DNA of 64,000 nt, from positions 77,392,494 to 77,456,493 of the forward strand of contig CM038221.1 of the NCBI GenBank assembly GCA_021442155.1, read 5' to 3'. The position numbers and the translations under genes are program-made. Position 1 is the stretch's first letter, and the number at the start of each line of letters is the position of its first letter. The notes beneath the pieces were generated by a model that did no database searches, was not told where the DNA came from, and saw only the letters and a program-made list of their open reading frames with translations. Positions 1 through 11,515 of the stretch are shown here, in pieces. Origin of the DNA: Cymbidium sinense (taxonomy: Eukaryota > Streptophyta > Magnoliopsida > Asparagales > Orchidaceae).

Positions 1-1160
1 TCAAGTGTTTGAGGATGCTACATGGGTTGCTTCCCTGTTTAGTCTTAGGACTGGGTCCGAGTTAACAAAAACTAAAAACTTATAATAAGAGTTTCAAATC
101 AATAAAATATTTGAGAAACTAATTATGTCATGTGACAGTAGATCTAATCCTCTATTAGCAGCTAAATAGATTTGAAGGATCTAAAGTTCTTAAACATATT
201 CAAATTAATCAAATTTTCAACTCAAATCAAATATCAATCTGAAATGGCTTAAATGAAATTTTATCATTAAAAACTTAAATCAAACTCAATCCATCCACCT
301 TCCGCAACAGTTTGTCAAGGGTGAAAAATTAAGAAAACTCTAGCTCACAAAGGAGCCAATGTCAAATCAAGTGTTCTACTATGTTCACTCTCAATCAATC
401 TCAAACCAAGACGCGTGCGGTTCTAACTGCGTGGCCAAGAGGCTCCATAGATGAAGCCACCAGTCCGACGGGTGGTTTGGCCCCGCTCCATTATATTGAT
501 CAGCACCATAGATGCTCCAATGGCTCGCCTCCGAGTTGTGAATCATAGGGTATACTTGATAGGCAAACAACCCTCTGTCAGCTAAGGTAGACTTAAGATT
601 GTCTTCTTAAACAAACATCACCCCAAGTCTACAAGGATTTCTTAGACGACGTAACCCATGTGTTGCTGATGAGGATCCTTCTGTCAGGTTGGGTCGACTA
701 CCTCCTTTGACTAAGTAGACTAGGGACCGCGAATTCCCGAGATGATGGAACCATGAGATCTAGATCAGGGATGTCATCATTCTTCCAACCATCCAAGTAT
801 AAGCTAAAATGAAGAATTTCACATCTTAAATTCTAAAACTCCACATGCTGCTACTATACGCTACGCATTAAGTGATATAATGACTAGCCTTAATCGAAAG
901 TTCTCTCTCACTTATTGAAGAGGTAATTAACTATAGGAGCTTGCGCCTATAGGAAACTTGAAACCAGATCTAAAATTCTCACAAAATGAGGGTGAAATAT
1001 ATGGGTAATGTCTTATTTACTATTCCATCTGCCTTCTGAAAATTACATCGACACATTCAAATCATACTCTCTTCAATTCAAATTCAATATCAATAAATTA
1101 TTGAGAGGTCAGTAGCAAATTTTTGGAGCCCACAAATTTCTGTATTTTTCGGCACGCTAT
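1..1160 (+). mobile_element. 3' tail of an LTR related to the giant LTR family
   Basis: This stretch has no gene. At about 880-970 it carries a block (Ile-like 'taatcgaaagttct', then 'ggtaattaactata', a hairpin, then 'ggaaacttgaaacc') that matches the same order of words in LTR A at 15750-15835 and LTR B at 33825-33915, which lie near the 3' ends of those LTRs. The rest is too diverged to align by eye. It reads as the 3' part of an LTR from a sister family on the plus strand, entering from outside the window. The tandem repeat from 1203 would then be its leader. No clear primer-binding site is seen between them. The exact 3' end is uncertain. Confidence 0.45.
931..952 (+). other. Hairpin equivalent to the LTR 3'-end hairpin
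   Basis: CTATAGGAGC and GCCTATAG flank a short TTGC loop. The same position in LTR A holds CTATGGAGG-CTTG-CCTCCATAG (15799-15820). The loop is kept while the stem bases differ on both arms, which suggests a retained RNA fold in the leader transcript. Confidence 0.5.
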
Positions 1161-1202
1161 AATGCTCGGTAAAGGAGGTTGGGTAGGTAATTGAGAGTGT
1201 AA

Positions 1203-1640
1203 GGCAAGGAGTGCGATGTCGAGAAGAAGAATTCACCTCTTAACTATGTTCTTCACCAATTTTGTGGTGAAGCGGAGGTAGGAAGGCTAAAGCAAGGAAT
1301 GCGACACCAAAAATTGAAAGAAGAATTCGCCTCTTAACGATGTTCTTCCCCCGATTGTGGTGAAGCGAAAACGGGATGGGAAAAAGGTGAGGAATGCGAT
1401 GCTGAAAATTGAAAGAAGAATTCGCCTCTTGACGATGTTCTTCCCTCGGTTTGCGGCAAAGTGAAAACTGTAAGGGTTATGGGGAGTGCGACGTCAGAAA
1501 TCGAAAGAAGAATTCACCTCTTGACGATGTTCTTCCCCCGATCGCGGTGTAGTGAAAACGGACGGTAGCGAAGCGCATGATCGAAGAAGAAGAATTTGCC
1601 TTGACGATGTTCTTCCTCGATCATGTGAAAATGACAAAAT
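1203..1640 (+). repeat. Tandem repeat, about 88-94 bp, five degenerate copies
   Basis: Copies begin near 1211, 1299, 1393, 1486 and 1575 with 'tgcga(t/c)g', then 'gaaagaagaattc(a/g)cctctt(a/g)ac' and 'gatgttcttcc'. Within a unit GAAGAA and TTCTTC can pair. The first copy also has CTTCACCA-attttg-TGGTGAAG (about 1244-1266), a perfect 8-bp stem. This resembles in layout, but not in sequence, the hairpin arrays that follow LTR A and LTR B, so it may be the leader array of the related element at the window start. Confidence 0.7.
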
Positions 1641-2320
1641 TTGGATGGTTGGAGAACAAGGTCGGTAATGCACAGTCAAGGATGGTTTGAAGGGTTGGAA
1701 TTGGATTTCAGTCACTGGACTTGCGATTGCAGTTTTGACGGTGAGAACGGTTTCGGGAATCATCACGGCGATGAGCGCTTTTATGGGTCAGAGGCAAGAG
1801 GGCCGATGGGTTTGATTTGGCAGTGGCAGCCAGAGGAATGATGAGGGTTTTACAAAACGAACATGGAATGGGCCGGTGCGGATCATGGATTGTGGAGGTA
1901 GAACGCGGAACCATCAGACCGGATCGCGGATGGTGCACGGCTGGTCGTATTCAGTCGGGTCGCCGGTTGGCAGTTTGTTTCGCCATGGGTCGGGACAATG
2001 AAGGTGCCTGCCATCGTAATCGAATGGCTGCAGCGGCCCGACGCCAGAGGGATTCAGCGAAGCGGTTGTTGAAATGGGCGGAGAAGCGGTCGGATGGCGG
2101 AGTTGCACCGCTGGGATGCGCATCGGGAGAGCGGGTTTGCTCGGCGTGGTTCATGCTGGCCGGCGGCGAAGGCAGAACGGGATGTCATCGACGGCGTGGT
2201 TTTGCGCAGAATGGAGGAAAATTTAGTGGGAGAGGAAAATAATTTTACTTGTGTGCAGAGAGGGAGAATGCAAGAGAGAGAGAAACGTGGGAGGCAAGAA
2301 TGAGGAGAGGGGAGTGGTTT
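1641..2320. other. GC-rich block of unknown origin
   Basis: Base composition rises sharply here above the AT-rich surroundings, with many CG dinucleotides and open frames on both strands. The longest is 141 codons at 1817-2242 on the plus strand. Its product is rich in Arg and Gly with no domain I recognise, and overlapping frames are open on the other strand, as expected by chance in GC-rich DNA. The block ends in a purine-rich run (2255-2320), which read from the minus strand looks like a CT-rich plant 5' leader. It may be the coding start of the element at the window edge, or captured host DNA. Confidence 0.3.
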
Positions 2321-2539
2321 CTTTTCAATTTTTTTCTTTTTATTTTATATTTTTTATTATATTTTATTTTATTTTTTGCAATTTTTCAAAAAATTGAAAA
2401 TATAGGGAACGGTTGAGCATGAGGGTAATTAAGGAATCTTTTAATTAATTTTAAATTTATTAAATGATTTTAATGTGAATTTCATGCCGATAAATGCACA
2501 TAGTCAATATATATATATATATATATATCAATTTAAGAT
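2321..2539. other. AT-rich spacer with short (AT)n
   Basis: Low-complexity T/A-rich DNA with no coding signal. An (AT)11 run covers 2507-2528. Confidence 0.7.
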
Positions 2540-3165
2540 AATTTTGATGTTCTAAATGCGATGACACAATCTGTTACGCAATCAGAGGCCATTTGGTTCG
2601 AGTCGGCGCCAAATTGATTCAATTTCAGCTCAAAATGCGCATCACAGCTTTCGACCACTCGATTTTCTTGCAGACTCATCTGAATTGAGTGCAAACAGTC
2701 TCACTTGATAGATTTTGGCATTTCGAAGCTAATGGATGATCAATTTTATGAACAGAGGTGGTTTGATTCTCGTTTGTGCCTCTTGACCTTGATATGCGTG
2801 CAAACGCATTGATACTTGAGCGCTTGATCAGTTGATCATCAAGTCATGCAATATTTACATATTAACCAATTTCAATATTCTGAATGCGATGGAAAAGTCC
2901 ATTCATCGATCGGAAATCATTTGAGTTGATTTCGATGACGTCCTGTGCATTTCATTCTCGATTTGTGCGTTGTCACTTCAATTCACTCAACATTTACACA
3001 TCATTATTTGAATTGAGCATGTACAATCTCATTTGATAGATTTTGATATTTTGAAGCTAACGACATGTTCAATTTGATGAGCGGAGGTTATTTTGTCATC
3101 ATCACGCCTTTCCACTATATATACACGCATTATAGATCGGCCCAATCAATTGATCATTAGATTTT

Positions 3166-3262
<97 letters not shown>

Positions 3263-3420
3263 ATCAATTTTGATTTTCTAAATGCAACGATGAAGTCCGT
3301 TTATCATTCGGAGATCATTTTGACTATTTTCAGTGAAGTCCAATGCATTTTGACCCGATTTACATACTGTCACCTCCAAAGTCCGCCGAATTCGATTTAT
3401 GGACTTGTCTGATTTATGAC
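2540..3420 (+). repeat. Tandem repeat, unit about 330 bp, two and a half copies
   Basis: Three copies of a landmark start at about 2548 ('gttctaaatgcgatga'), 2876 ('attctgaatgcgatgg') and 3271 ('ttttctaaatgcaacga'). Each is followed by a target-like 'caatcggagatcattt' word. A second landmark, 'gatagattttgg/gatattttgaagctaa', recurs at 2708 and 3036, and a third, 'ttgatcatcaagt/attagat', at 2833 and 3150. The third copy stops near 3420. The long (AT)n run lies at the end of the second copy. No gene is seen. It may be a satellite fragment or a tandem block inside an LTR. Confidence 0.75.
3169..3258. repeat. (AT)45 microsatellite
   Basis: An uninterrupted 90-bp AT dinucleotide run that interrupts the roughly 330-bp tandem repeat. 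It is self-complementary, so its true length in the genome is likely variable. Confidence 0.95.
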
Positions 3421-3572
3421 ACATATATGGAGGTCAACAACAACTCACAAAAAAAGATTAAAAAGTCAATTAGCTTATAATAAATGTAGAAAATAAAGGA
3501 GGATTTTTCATTAAATGCTACATCACCTTTTGATTGGGTTCAATCTTTTGGTCTATCCCCAACTCTACAAGC

Positions 3573-3579
3573 TATAAAA
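3573..3579 (+). promoter_or_regulatory. Possible TATA box
   Basis: TATAAAA followed by GC-containing sequence (gggcactggcc) is typical of plant and LTR promoters. It sits about 65 bp before the start of degenerate coding-like sequence. TATA-like words are common in AT-rich DNA, so this is weak evidence. Confidence 0.3.
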
Positions 3580-3639
3580 AGGGCACTGGCCTAACTACAA
3601 AATTTTATGGAGCCTTTCATTCTCAACTAGATATACACT

Positions 3640-4560
3640 CCTTTTTCATTCAAGTTTGTTATTGTGAGTATAACATACGTCCTTGTTATGGATTCTGTGA
3701 GACCGTACTATGATATTGACTCTTCAGAATTGTGGCTAACCTCCCAAAAAAGTTGAAGGAGTTCAATAAGGTAATGAAAATCACAACTATTCATGCAACA
3801 TAGATGAGTTCTTCTAACACTATTTCCCCAAGAATGGTCATTGTTCCCACCAAATGTAGTGCTGCTGAGTCTTTAGCTAGGGAAAAATATTCCCCCTTTG
3901 AGGGAGGAGAGCATGCATAGGAGGAGGCCATCACTCCCCTTATCCACCACAAGAAGGTGGTGGTGAGAAGGCAAGTGGTCACCTCCCTTTGACCAACATC
4001 TTAAAATAGAGTTCTATCGAGGAGAGCTAATTTGGTTTCACTTTTATAATTTATGGTAGCATTCAACTAATAATGGCAAGTTTCTAGGAGGCAATGGAGG
4101 GTGATAGTGAGAGCATCATGTCTCCACTAGTTATTCACTTGGATAGCTCTTATTGTTATGAAAGGATGATTTATAGTTTTATGGGTGATCTATTAAGCTA
4201 GCGTCCGAGTGAAGTGGAAGTTTATTTGTTCAAACAATGGCTCTCTTCTCTGAGGATTCTGCCCGTAGTTGATTGCCTAATAGAATTCCCCTTACCCATT
4301 TTTAATGAGTTTATTTTTCATCATTTCAGAGTGACTTTAGACTCACTGCTAGTTGAGGTGGAGGCATCGAGTTTTGTCTTGATTTAGGGGTTGACTTCAC
4401 AGGGAAAGCCAGCCAAGATGATTGCCTTATCCATTGGAGTCGTGGTCAGCTTCACATCCATTGACATCTAAGAGATGTTGGCAGTTTATCTCCTTACAAT
4501 AATGCATCTGAAAGGAATGCATCGACTCCCCTTGTAACAACTGATTCTGCAGTAATTTGA
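3640..4560 (+). pseudogene. Degenerate gag-like / plant transposon protein fragment
   Basis: Short open runs in shifting frames read like a plant element protein. One near 4215-4385 gives 'VEVYLFKQWLSSLRILPV' and 'FPLPIFNEFIFHHFRV', the style of the N-terminal domain found in many plant gypsy-associated 'putative transposon' proteins. Stops and frameshifts break it throughout. The assignment rests on the look of these peptides only. It may belong with the degenerate sequence at 6981-8302, the two being separated by the LINE insertion and AT-rich DNA. Confidence 0.3.
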
Positions 4561-4683
4561 TCTAGTAAGACTCACATATTAATTTTGTGACCATTGATTT
4601 TTTTTAAGTTGTGGAGTTAATTTTATGTTTAATTTATTCATAGATTTTTTCATAATTTTGATTGGACATAATTTTAATGCATT

Positions 4684-4700
4684 GAGATTTACCTTATTGT
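4684..4700 (+). repeat. LINE target-site duplication, left copy
   Basis: GAGATTTACCTTATTGT lies directly before the LINE and recurs at 5203-5219 with one mismatch. Confidence 0.9.
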
Positions 4701-5202
4701 TCAAGTTGGATGGCTGAAGTGGAGGAATGCATCTAGCCTGTTGTGTGATATAAAAGTACCGCTTAAACTTAAGGAAAAATTTTATAAGATGGTGGTAAGA
4801 CCTACAATGATTTATGGTAATGTTGGCCAAAAAGAGAAGCATAAGACAAAGTTAAGTGTTTGAGAGATGAGGATGAGTGGCTTTACTCTTAGAGATAAAA
4901 TGCAAAATGTGTATGTTTAAAAAAAAGTTGGAGTAGCACTAGTGGTGGATAAGATTAGAGAGAGTCTCCTTAGATGGTTTGGCCACATAAGCGTACCGAT
5001 GACCGGTTAGGAGAGTAGATGCATTAGATTCCTTTTATGTTAAGAAAGGTAGATGTAGACCTAAAAACACTTGGTTAAGATGTATAAAAAATGACCTTAG
5101 TATACATGAATTAAATGAGAATTTGAGACATAATAGGCCACAATGGAGATGAAGGATTCATGTAGCCGACCCCACTTAGTGGGATAAAGGCTTATTGTTG
5201 TC
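4701..5202 (+). mobile_element. 5'-truncated RTE-type LINE, 3' end
   Basis: The frame opens directly after the target duplication with GWLKWRNASSLLCD, then VPLKLKEKFYKMVVRPTMIYG, and later LRWFGH and a degenerate RIHVADPT. This is the characteristic C-terminal end of plant RTE (non-LTR) reverse transcriptases. Several frameshifts and in-frame stops make it dead. The 3' end 'cccacttagtgggataaagg' followed by 'cttattgttgt' is the usual short 3' tail of this clade. Only about 500 bp was copied, the normal 5' truncation of target-primed reverse transcription. The internal loss after 'IYG' removes the conserved ECW motif. Confidence 0.9.
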
Positions 5203-5219
5203 GAGATTTACCTTACTGT
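5203..5219 (+). repeat. LINE target-site duplication, right copy
   Basis: GAGATTTACCTTACTGT follows the LINE 3' tail and matches 4684-4700 at 16 of 17 positions. Confidence 0.9.
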
Positions 5220-6980
5220 ATTTAATTGAATTTTCAGGATTTATTTTATTATTGATTCACAAATCATCCTCATCACATTCTAGAGCATTGTTTACTTTAT
5301 TTTAAGCATCTATTTTATGAGCATCATAAGTATGAAAAATAAAATAAAAATTATTAGAATTATCATCTTTAAGAAATTTGTACCTCCTTATAAAAGTGGG
5401 TTTTTTGCTACCATCTAGTATTTATTCTACAAACCATTTTCACCAGTATGTTTTGGATATTATTTTCTAACCATTGACTATTTTTCCATAATTTTTAGAG
5501 TTGCCATGTATTAATATATAAGATAATCTATATAAAATTCTAATTAAAATATAATAAATTAAATAATTACCATTATATCCCTTAATATATTAATTAATAA
5601 AGAAAGAATTTCATATATATATCCAACCACTCTCTCTCATTTTCATTTTCCTAAACATAAAAGTTTAAGAGAGAGAAAGGGAGAGGAAAGGGAGAGGGAG
5701 AGAGAGAAAGTGTCCGGGTGTAGAGCTAATTTCGTTTGTCGCTAGTTGAAAAAATTATCCAGCTCTAGACAATCTACTTACTATAGATTTTAGTTTCATC
5801 GCTTGTGTGTGTATATTTTTGACATTTTATTTGGTTAGATTTTGTACAAAATCCTATCTATGGAGATTTACAAATTTTTTACCATGTAACTTTTGATTTG
5901 TTATAGAATATATTGACATAGAAAGAAAGAAAGTTTTCACATTTTATATAAAGTATATTGAGTATATTGAAAAATTGATGTAAAGATAAAAAAGCTTCAA
6001 AATATTATTTTGGATATTGCATAATAATGATTTTATAAATTGTGATTGTTGATATACGCAAAAAAATTTATCTATAATTCTACTACTATCGATATTTATA
6101 TATTTTTGCAACATGTTTGATAACATTTATATATGTTAAAAATGATAATATTCAACACATAAGTATCAAAGTATATGTGTAAAAGGGGGAAAAAGGTTGG
6201 GAAGTGTAGGTGGCTGGATGACTGTATATTATGTGCATTCAAGTGAAGTTATAAGGGCTGTGCAACTATAAAATTATCTATTCGTGTGTTCTATACACCT
6301 AAATAGATGTGAACAAGTGGAGGTATAAGTGGAAGTGGAGATATAAGGGGAAAATGGTAAATATGAAAATGTGGAGGTATAATGGTGAAGGGAAAACTAT
6401 AAAATAATATAAATAAAGAAAAAACTATTCTTGTTATCTTATTTTTATTTATGGTATCATGTTGTTACATTGCTTGCGATAGATATTAGTTTTTTATACT
6501 GACACTATACTTGATTGACACAACATGTGACTTATTGAAATATAATTTTAATTCATTCAAAGCACATTTTATTATTTATGAAATGATATTTTTGATAAAT
6601 ATCTATTCTTTTCTATTTTGTGTATTAAAACTATAGTAAATTTCGTGTAGCCTACTGAGCTATTATTGGTCACCCCTGTCGTATTTACATATGTTATTTT
6701 AGGAAAGGGTAAGATTTAGGTTGATTAGAGGCTTTTGGTTACTACAGAGAGCCTTACTTTAGGTATGTTTCTATTTTAGATATACTCTTTTGGTAGTCTT
6801 GATAGTATACATATTTTGTTGGTGAAAAGATCTTACCATGATTGTTATTTTGATGTACATTTATGATATAATATGATGTGATGACTTTTATTTTATGATA
6901 TTTTGATGATAATAGTGGCTCTATTTTGTGTAATTAAAAAAAATTCCAAATAGATCTTAGGTATTTAATTAACTGTTACC
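5220..6980. other. AT-rich intergenic DNA
   Basis: No coding sequence or repeat family is recognised. A purine tract of about 43 bp (5668-5710, GA-rich) and short repeats of 'gtggaggtataa' at 6317-6390 are the only visible structures. Confidence 0.6.
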
Positions 6981-8302
6981 TTTTGACATGATGTGATCCA
7001 TCTTGGTATGACGGTTTACATTAGGTTAGTTGTGATACCTCTAGAGGAGGAAAATGCAAAGGGGACACGTTGCAGACTTCGAGCTCGCCAACCTACAAAG
7101 GAAGGTCACCATTTGAAGAAGAACTTAAGCTCATCAAAGTAAGAGCTGGGCGAGCTCAGATCCTTGCTAGAGGTAGAGTTGTAGTGAAGTGCATGTTACT
7201 GAGGCATAGTTTTAGAAAGACTTAGCGATAATGAGAGATGAGCTAATTTCTCTCTAGTACTTTATATTTGCCTATATGTGGGAGATAGGAAAGCTCAACA
7301 ATGAGTGGCACTCGGATCTCATTGTGAAATAGTTCAAAAAGTAGTAGTGGGTGTCATAGTGAGGGTGTTTGTAAATTTTTTTGAAAGGAATAAATGAATA
7401 TTTAAATACAAATTTTATCTCATACTCACCTATTCTTTTTTGAGTGTTCTCCTATCATTGATGATTATGAGTCAAAATTCATTTATTATTATTTTGTCTT
7501 CATATCGATCATTTAAACTTTCCAAAGAATTTAATAATGATTTCTTTATTAAATGTTTGATGTGATGTCCAGGTTATTGAGCCATACTTACCACACCTAT
7601 AAATGTGGTTTCATCGTGGGTAGTTGAAACTTTTATTGCAACCTTTTGCTAACCAAGTGATGTTCTTTTTTAAGTGAGTGCATTATACTTTCTCATTTGT
7701 TAAAATCGAGTAACTTTGATGGTATCTATAAAAAAGTGATGATTTCGTTCATGCTGTCTAAGGTTAAGGAAGTTCCTGGCCTTGACCCTAGAACAACAAC
7801 CTTTTGTCTTTCATAACTATTGCCATTGCTATCCTTATTATACAGTGAGGGTGGTTGACTTTGATGGGAGGTTCAACTCAACCAAGTAGGACTAGTTGTG
7901 CATCCCACTCAACCACTTTAGACTCAGCTTCATGCTTTCTTTGCCTCACGAGTGGGTAGATATTTTGAATTACTTTGAGATTATAATGACGAGTATAACT
8001 AATTTTTTGATGATGTTGAGAGAGGGCTGATTATTGTGGAACTTGACTCTCTTCCACCACATCTTCATCGTGAAGGGGGCACATTGATGGGACATTTAGT
8101 TCTTGACTGCCCTGCTGAGAATATGAGGTCTGTCCAACAAAATCAAGAAGTTAATCTAAGCTCTTATTTGTCAAAAGCTCATCACCTTGGCCTCTACTAA
8201 TAGTTCCTACCCTCTTCTTGGCGAGTAAGGTAGTCACCTCTGGGATGAATGCCAAATTGAAGGGGGTGTTCAAGAAAGTGATTGATAAGATTTTGAATAT
8301 TA
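6981..8302 (+). pseudogene. Degenerate element-coding sequence, unassigned
   Basis: Broken frames give peptides such as ELANLQRKVTI near 7080 and LGELRSLLE near 7148, which look like the coiled-coil part of plant element gag-like proteins, and GTLMGHLVLDCPAENM near 8078. Nothing is long enough to name a domain. It ends at the 5' end of LTR A, so it is the DNA into which the giant element inserted, or part of an older element. The five bases before LTR A are TTTAC. Confidence 0.3.
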
Positions 8303-8859
8303 TTTACTGTTGACCTTTTGGAGTGAGCACTCAACTTTCTCAGCATAGATCTAGAACTCTCATTGACACTAAGAGTTTCTTAGTCTTTAAGACACTTCTA
8401 GTGATTAGGTGAACACATAACCTAACCCTAGAGACTTAGAAGAGTTAGCCATAGGAATGTATTGTGCTATAGGGTTTTAGGAAGACTTGCCTACCCTATA
8501 GCCCAAACCCAATCCTTGCTTCCCTCTTTCAAACCCAAACCTCAAATTCAAATTCCAAACCCCAAAATCAAATCCAACAATCAAATGATTGAAATCCATC
8601 ACTAAATTCAAACTCTAAATCCCTTCCTAAGCCCTTTGATTTTATCTTATGGACTTAGCCTTAACCAAATCCAAATCAACCCCAATCCAATTGATTTTAT
8701 AAATTATTAAATTCAATCTCAAATCAAAATCTAAATCATGAATCAATTCCAAACTCTAAATGATTAAAACCCATGATTAAGTCCAAATTTAAAAATCTTT
8801 CCCTATGCCATATGAACCACCTTCATATGCGTAGCCAAAACTCCTTCAAACTAACTCAA

Positions 8860-9450
8860 GCTTGGTTGATTTCTTTATAAATCAATCATTCCTTGATTTA
8901 TATTCACAAATATAATTGAAATCAAATTTCAAACAATTCAAATCAAATCAAAATAAATCAAACCAAATCAAGACCTTCTTAAGCCATATGGACTCACCTC
9001 CATAAACCTAATCAAATCTTGATCCAAATCAACTCAAACATGATTGATTCCTTTATAAATCATCATTCCTTCATTTATACTCATAAATATAAATGAAATC
9101 CATCCTCCAATGGCCAAAATAAACCAAACCAAATCAAAACCTAAGTTAGCCCTTTTGACCTACATCCCTAAGCTTAATCAAATTTGCTTCCAAATCACTA
9201 ATCCTTGGGTGATTTTCTCATAACTCATTTATATCTTCATTTATATTCACAAATATAAATAAAATATAAATTCAAATGACCAAAACCAAACTCAAATCAA
9301 ATCAAATTCCTAATTTTAACTCTTTAGCCAAACTTTTGAACTTGCCTAAATGAAATCCAAATCAACTCAAAACTCATGGATTTCTTCATGATTCAATCAG
9401 TACTTCAATCATTGATCCAAATATAAACATAAACCACCATTATCAAACTA
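8860..9450 (+). repeat. LTR-internal tandem units of about 165-175 bp with a palindrome
   Basis: A cluster 'gatt(t/c)ctttataa(a/c)tca' plus 'tcatttatattcacaaatataaat' recurs near 8868, 9040, 9211 and, weaker, 9378. At 9236-9263 TTCATTTATATT and AATATAAATaAA flank CACA. The same unit, with different copy numbers, is in LTR C (about 41530-42130), E (about 60020-60600, minus) and F (62640-63440, minus). Confidence 0.75.
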
Positions 9451-9599
9451 AATCCAAGTCAACCCAAATCAAGCCCAAATTGACCCTTTTGACTTGAAAT
9501 TATCATATGAACCAAAACCCATTTGCTCCAAACCAATTGTAATTGATTTATATTTCAATCCTAAGCTCATATGGGTTCAACTAAACTTGAATCAAACCT

Positions 9600-10420
9600 G
9601 ATCAAGCCAATCCCATTTAGGCTCACTTGACCTAAAGTGACCTAAAAGCCTTTAAGCCCAAATTGATAATCCCATCTAAACTCAATCATGATCAACAATC
9701 ATCATGGGGTGATCAACCACCTTGAATTGGGTCAAACCAAGTCAAACCTAGCCTTTGACCAAGTCAACTTAGCCCAAATGAAACCCAAACTAGCCAAAAT
9801 CCATCATGCCAAATTGATTGAAACCATTGACTCAAACCCATTCATAATCAATGATTGAACATGACCAAACTATCAATTGAGCCAAACCAAGCCTAATTGG
9901 CCACTTGACCTAAGTTGACCCAAATTAGCCTAAAAAGCTAAAATGGGTCAAATCATGATTTAATCCAAATTGATTGCAACCAATGGCTCAAGTTCATTCC
10001 AAATCACTTATTGAGCTTGACCAAAGCCATGATTGAGCCCAAGTTGACCAATTGGTCAACCTGACCCAATTGACCCAAATTGACCAAAATTCAAATTAAT
10101 TCTAAATTAAACCAAACCAAAGCCTACAATCATTTTCAATCAACCAATTGAACTTGACTCAACACCTAACCCAATTTTGGTCAAATTGGTCCCTTGACCA
10201 ATTTGACCCTTTTGAATCCAAATGAGTCAAATCTAAACCTAGGCCAAACCAATCTAAATTAATTGAACCAAAACATCCTAAATCATCATATGAACCTAAC
10301 CCAAGCCTTAGTTTGATCCAAATTGATTAATTGGTCAACCCAACCCAACCTAGCCCAAATGAACCCATTTGACCAATCCAAGCCAAACCACTCAAACCAA
10401 CTTTGGATTTTATGGACCCA
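9600..10420. promoter_or_regulatory. Dense TTGACC/GGTCAA field (W-box-like)
   Basis: TTGACC or its complement occurs every few tens of bases, including a perfect 16-bp palindrome TTGACCAATTGGTCAA at 10044-10059. TTGAC(C/T) is the known core site of plant WRKY factors. Equivalent fields are in B (28430-28960), C (42480-43330), E (59290-59960) and F (61660-62520), so the feature belongs to the family. Binding and function are inferred. The motif may instead be a by-product of a short degenerate repeat. Confidence 0.5.
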
Positions 10421-11507
10421 ACAAAACTCAATTCATCCTAAATCCAAAATCCAAGTGGGCCCACCAAGGGATTACCATCAAACCATGGATTTAAACCTTA
10501 AAACCATTGGATCCAAGCAAAGTCAACTTCCCATCCCATGACATTAGCACTCCAAGGAACCTTCTCCGACCCACCTAGCCAACCTAACTCACCCTAGGTC
10601 TAAGGACCTTTGGGAGGTGAGTTGACTCACCTCCAACCAGCACCCAAGGATCAAGCCTTGCATCTGCACAATCCATGGCAGCCCTCCCATCATTCCTCCC
10701 ATCCCATGCTACACCCCATGAAGACATGTCCACCCACTGATGAGGCGAGCAAGAAAATGTGCACATTACACATCCATCCATGATGGAAATTGAGGGTATA
10801 CCCCTCAATTTGAACATGATTTCACACACACTTTATCAGTCTCCTAAGACATTTTCAAAATCCCATAGAGTGATTCCCAAGCCTTTCCCAAGCACTCCAA
10901 AATCGATTTCCATTCTGCAAAGCAAAATAGGAGACACCAGCAATACTCCCTCATTTAAATCAAATCAAATTCCTCTTAGCCACACCATCACCATACCTAT
11001 CGAGCCAACCAAAAATTCCCAAGCTTCCAAGCCATGGGAGAGTGAGTGATGCTTGGGTGGATTGGTCAACCAGCCTTCCACACCAAATCAAGCTCAAAGT
11101 TTTCCAAGGCCTGCCTTATCTAGCAAAGCTACCTCATGCACCACGACATTAGCTGTGAGGTAATTTCAAAATTGATGGAAAAGTGGGTTGGTCTTTGTGA
11201 AGTAAATTCACCATGATTGACCATTGGATGTGTGCATCTCCTTCAAGGTGTGGATTTGAGATCCCAAGCTCGTGAGCTTGATCAAATGAGGGAAGATGGA
11301 CAACATCATTTTTCATCACGAATGGATAGATCATGAGCCGCCCATCCCATGATTGAACAATGATCAAATCCATGTAGAGCCTTCACCCTTTCCTAAACTG
11401 ATCAATCATGGCCATCCATCTTGGGATAGACTCCACAGAGAAAGCGCATCCACCACCGACTGAGTCAGGGCACGGATGTGACTACTTAAATAACCAATCC
11501 CATCGCG

Positions 11508-11515
11508 CCACGTGG
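11508..11515. promoter_or_regulatory. G-box CCACGTGG
   Basis: A palindromic G-box sits in the CpG-rich central part of LTR A, after a conserved 'gatgtgac(a/t)acttaaataac' block. The site has decayed to CATGTGG-type words in B and E, as expected for CpG loss. This would suit a promoter core, but no transcription start can be seen. Confidence 0.4.

Noticed and set aside
1817..2242. 141-codon frame as a host gene
   Set aside because: No recognisable domain, overlapping open frames on both strands and high local GC. Kept only as part of a GC-rich block.
5668..5710. GA tract as a polypurine tract marking another LTR
   Set aside because: No LTR-like TG start or homologous partner is found next to it.
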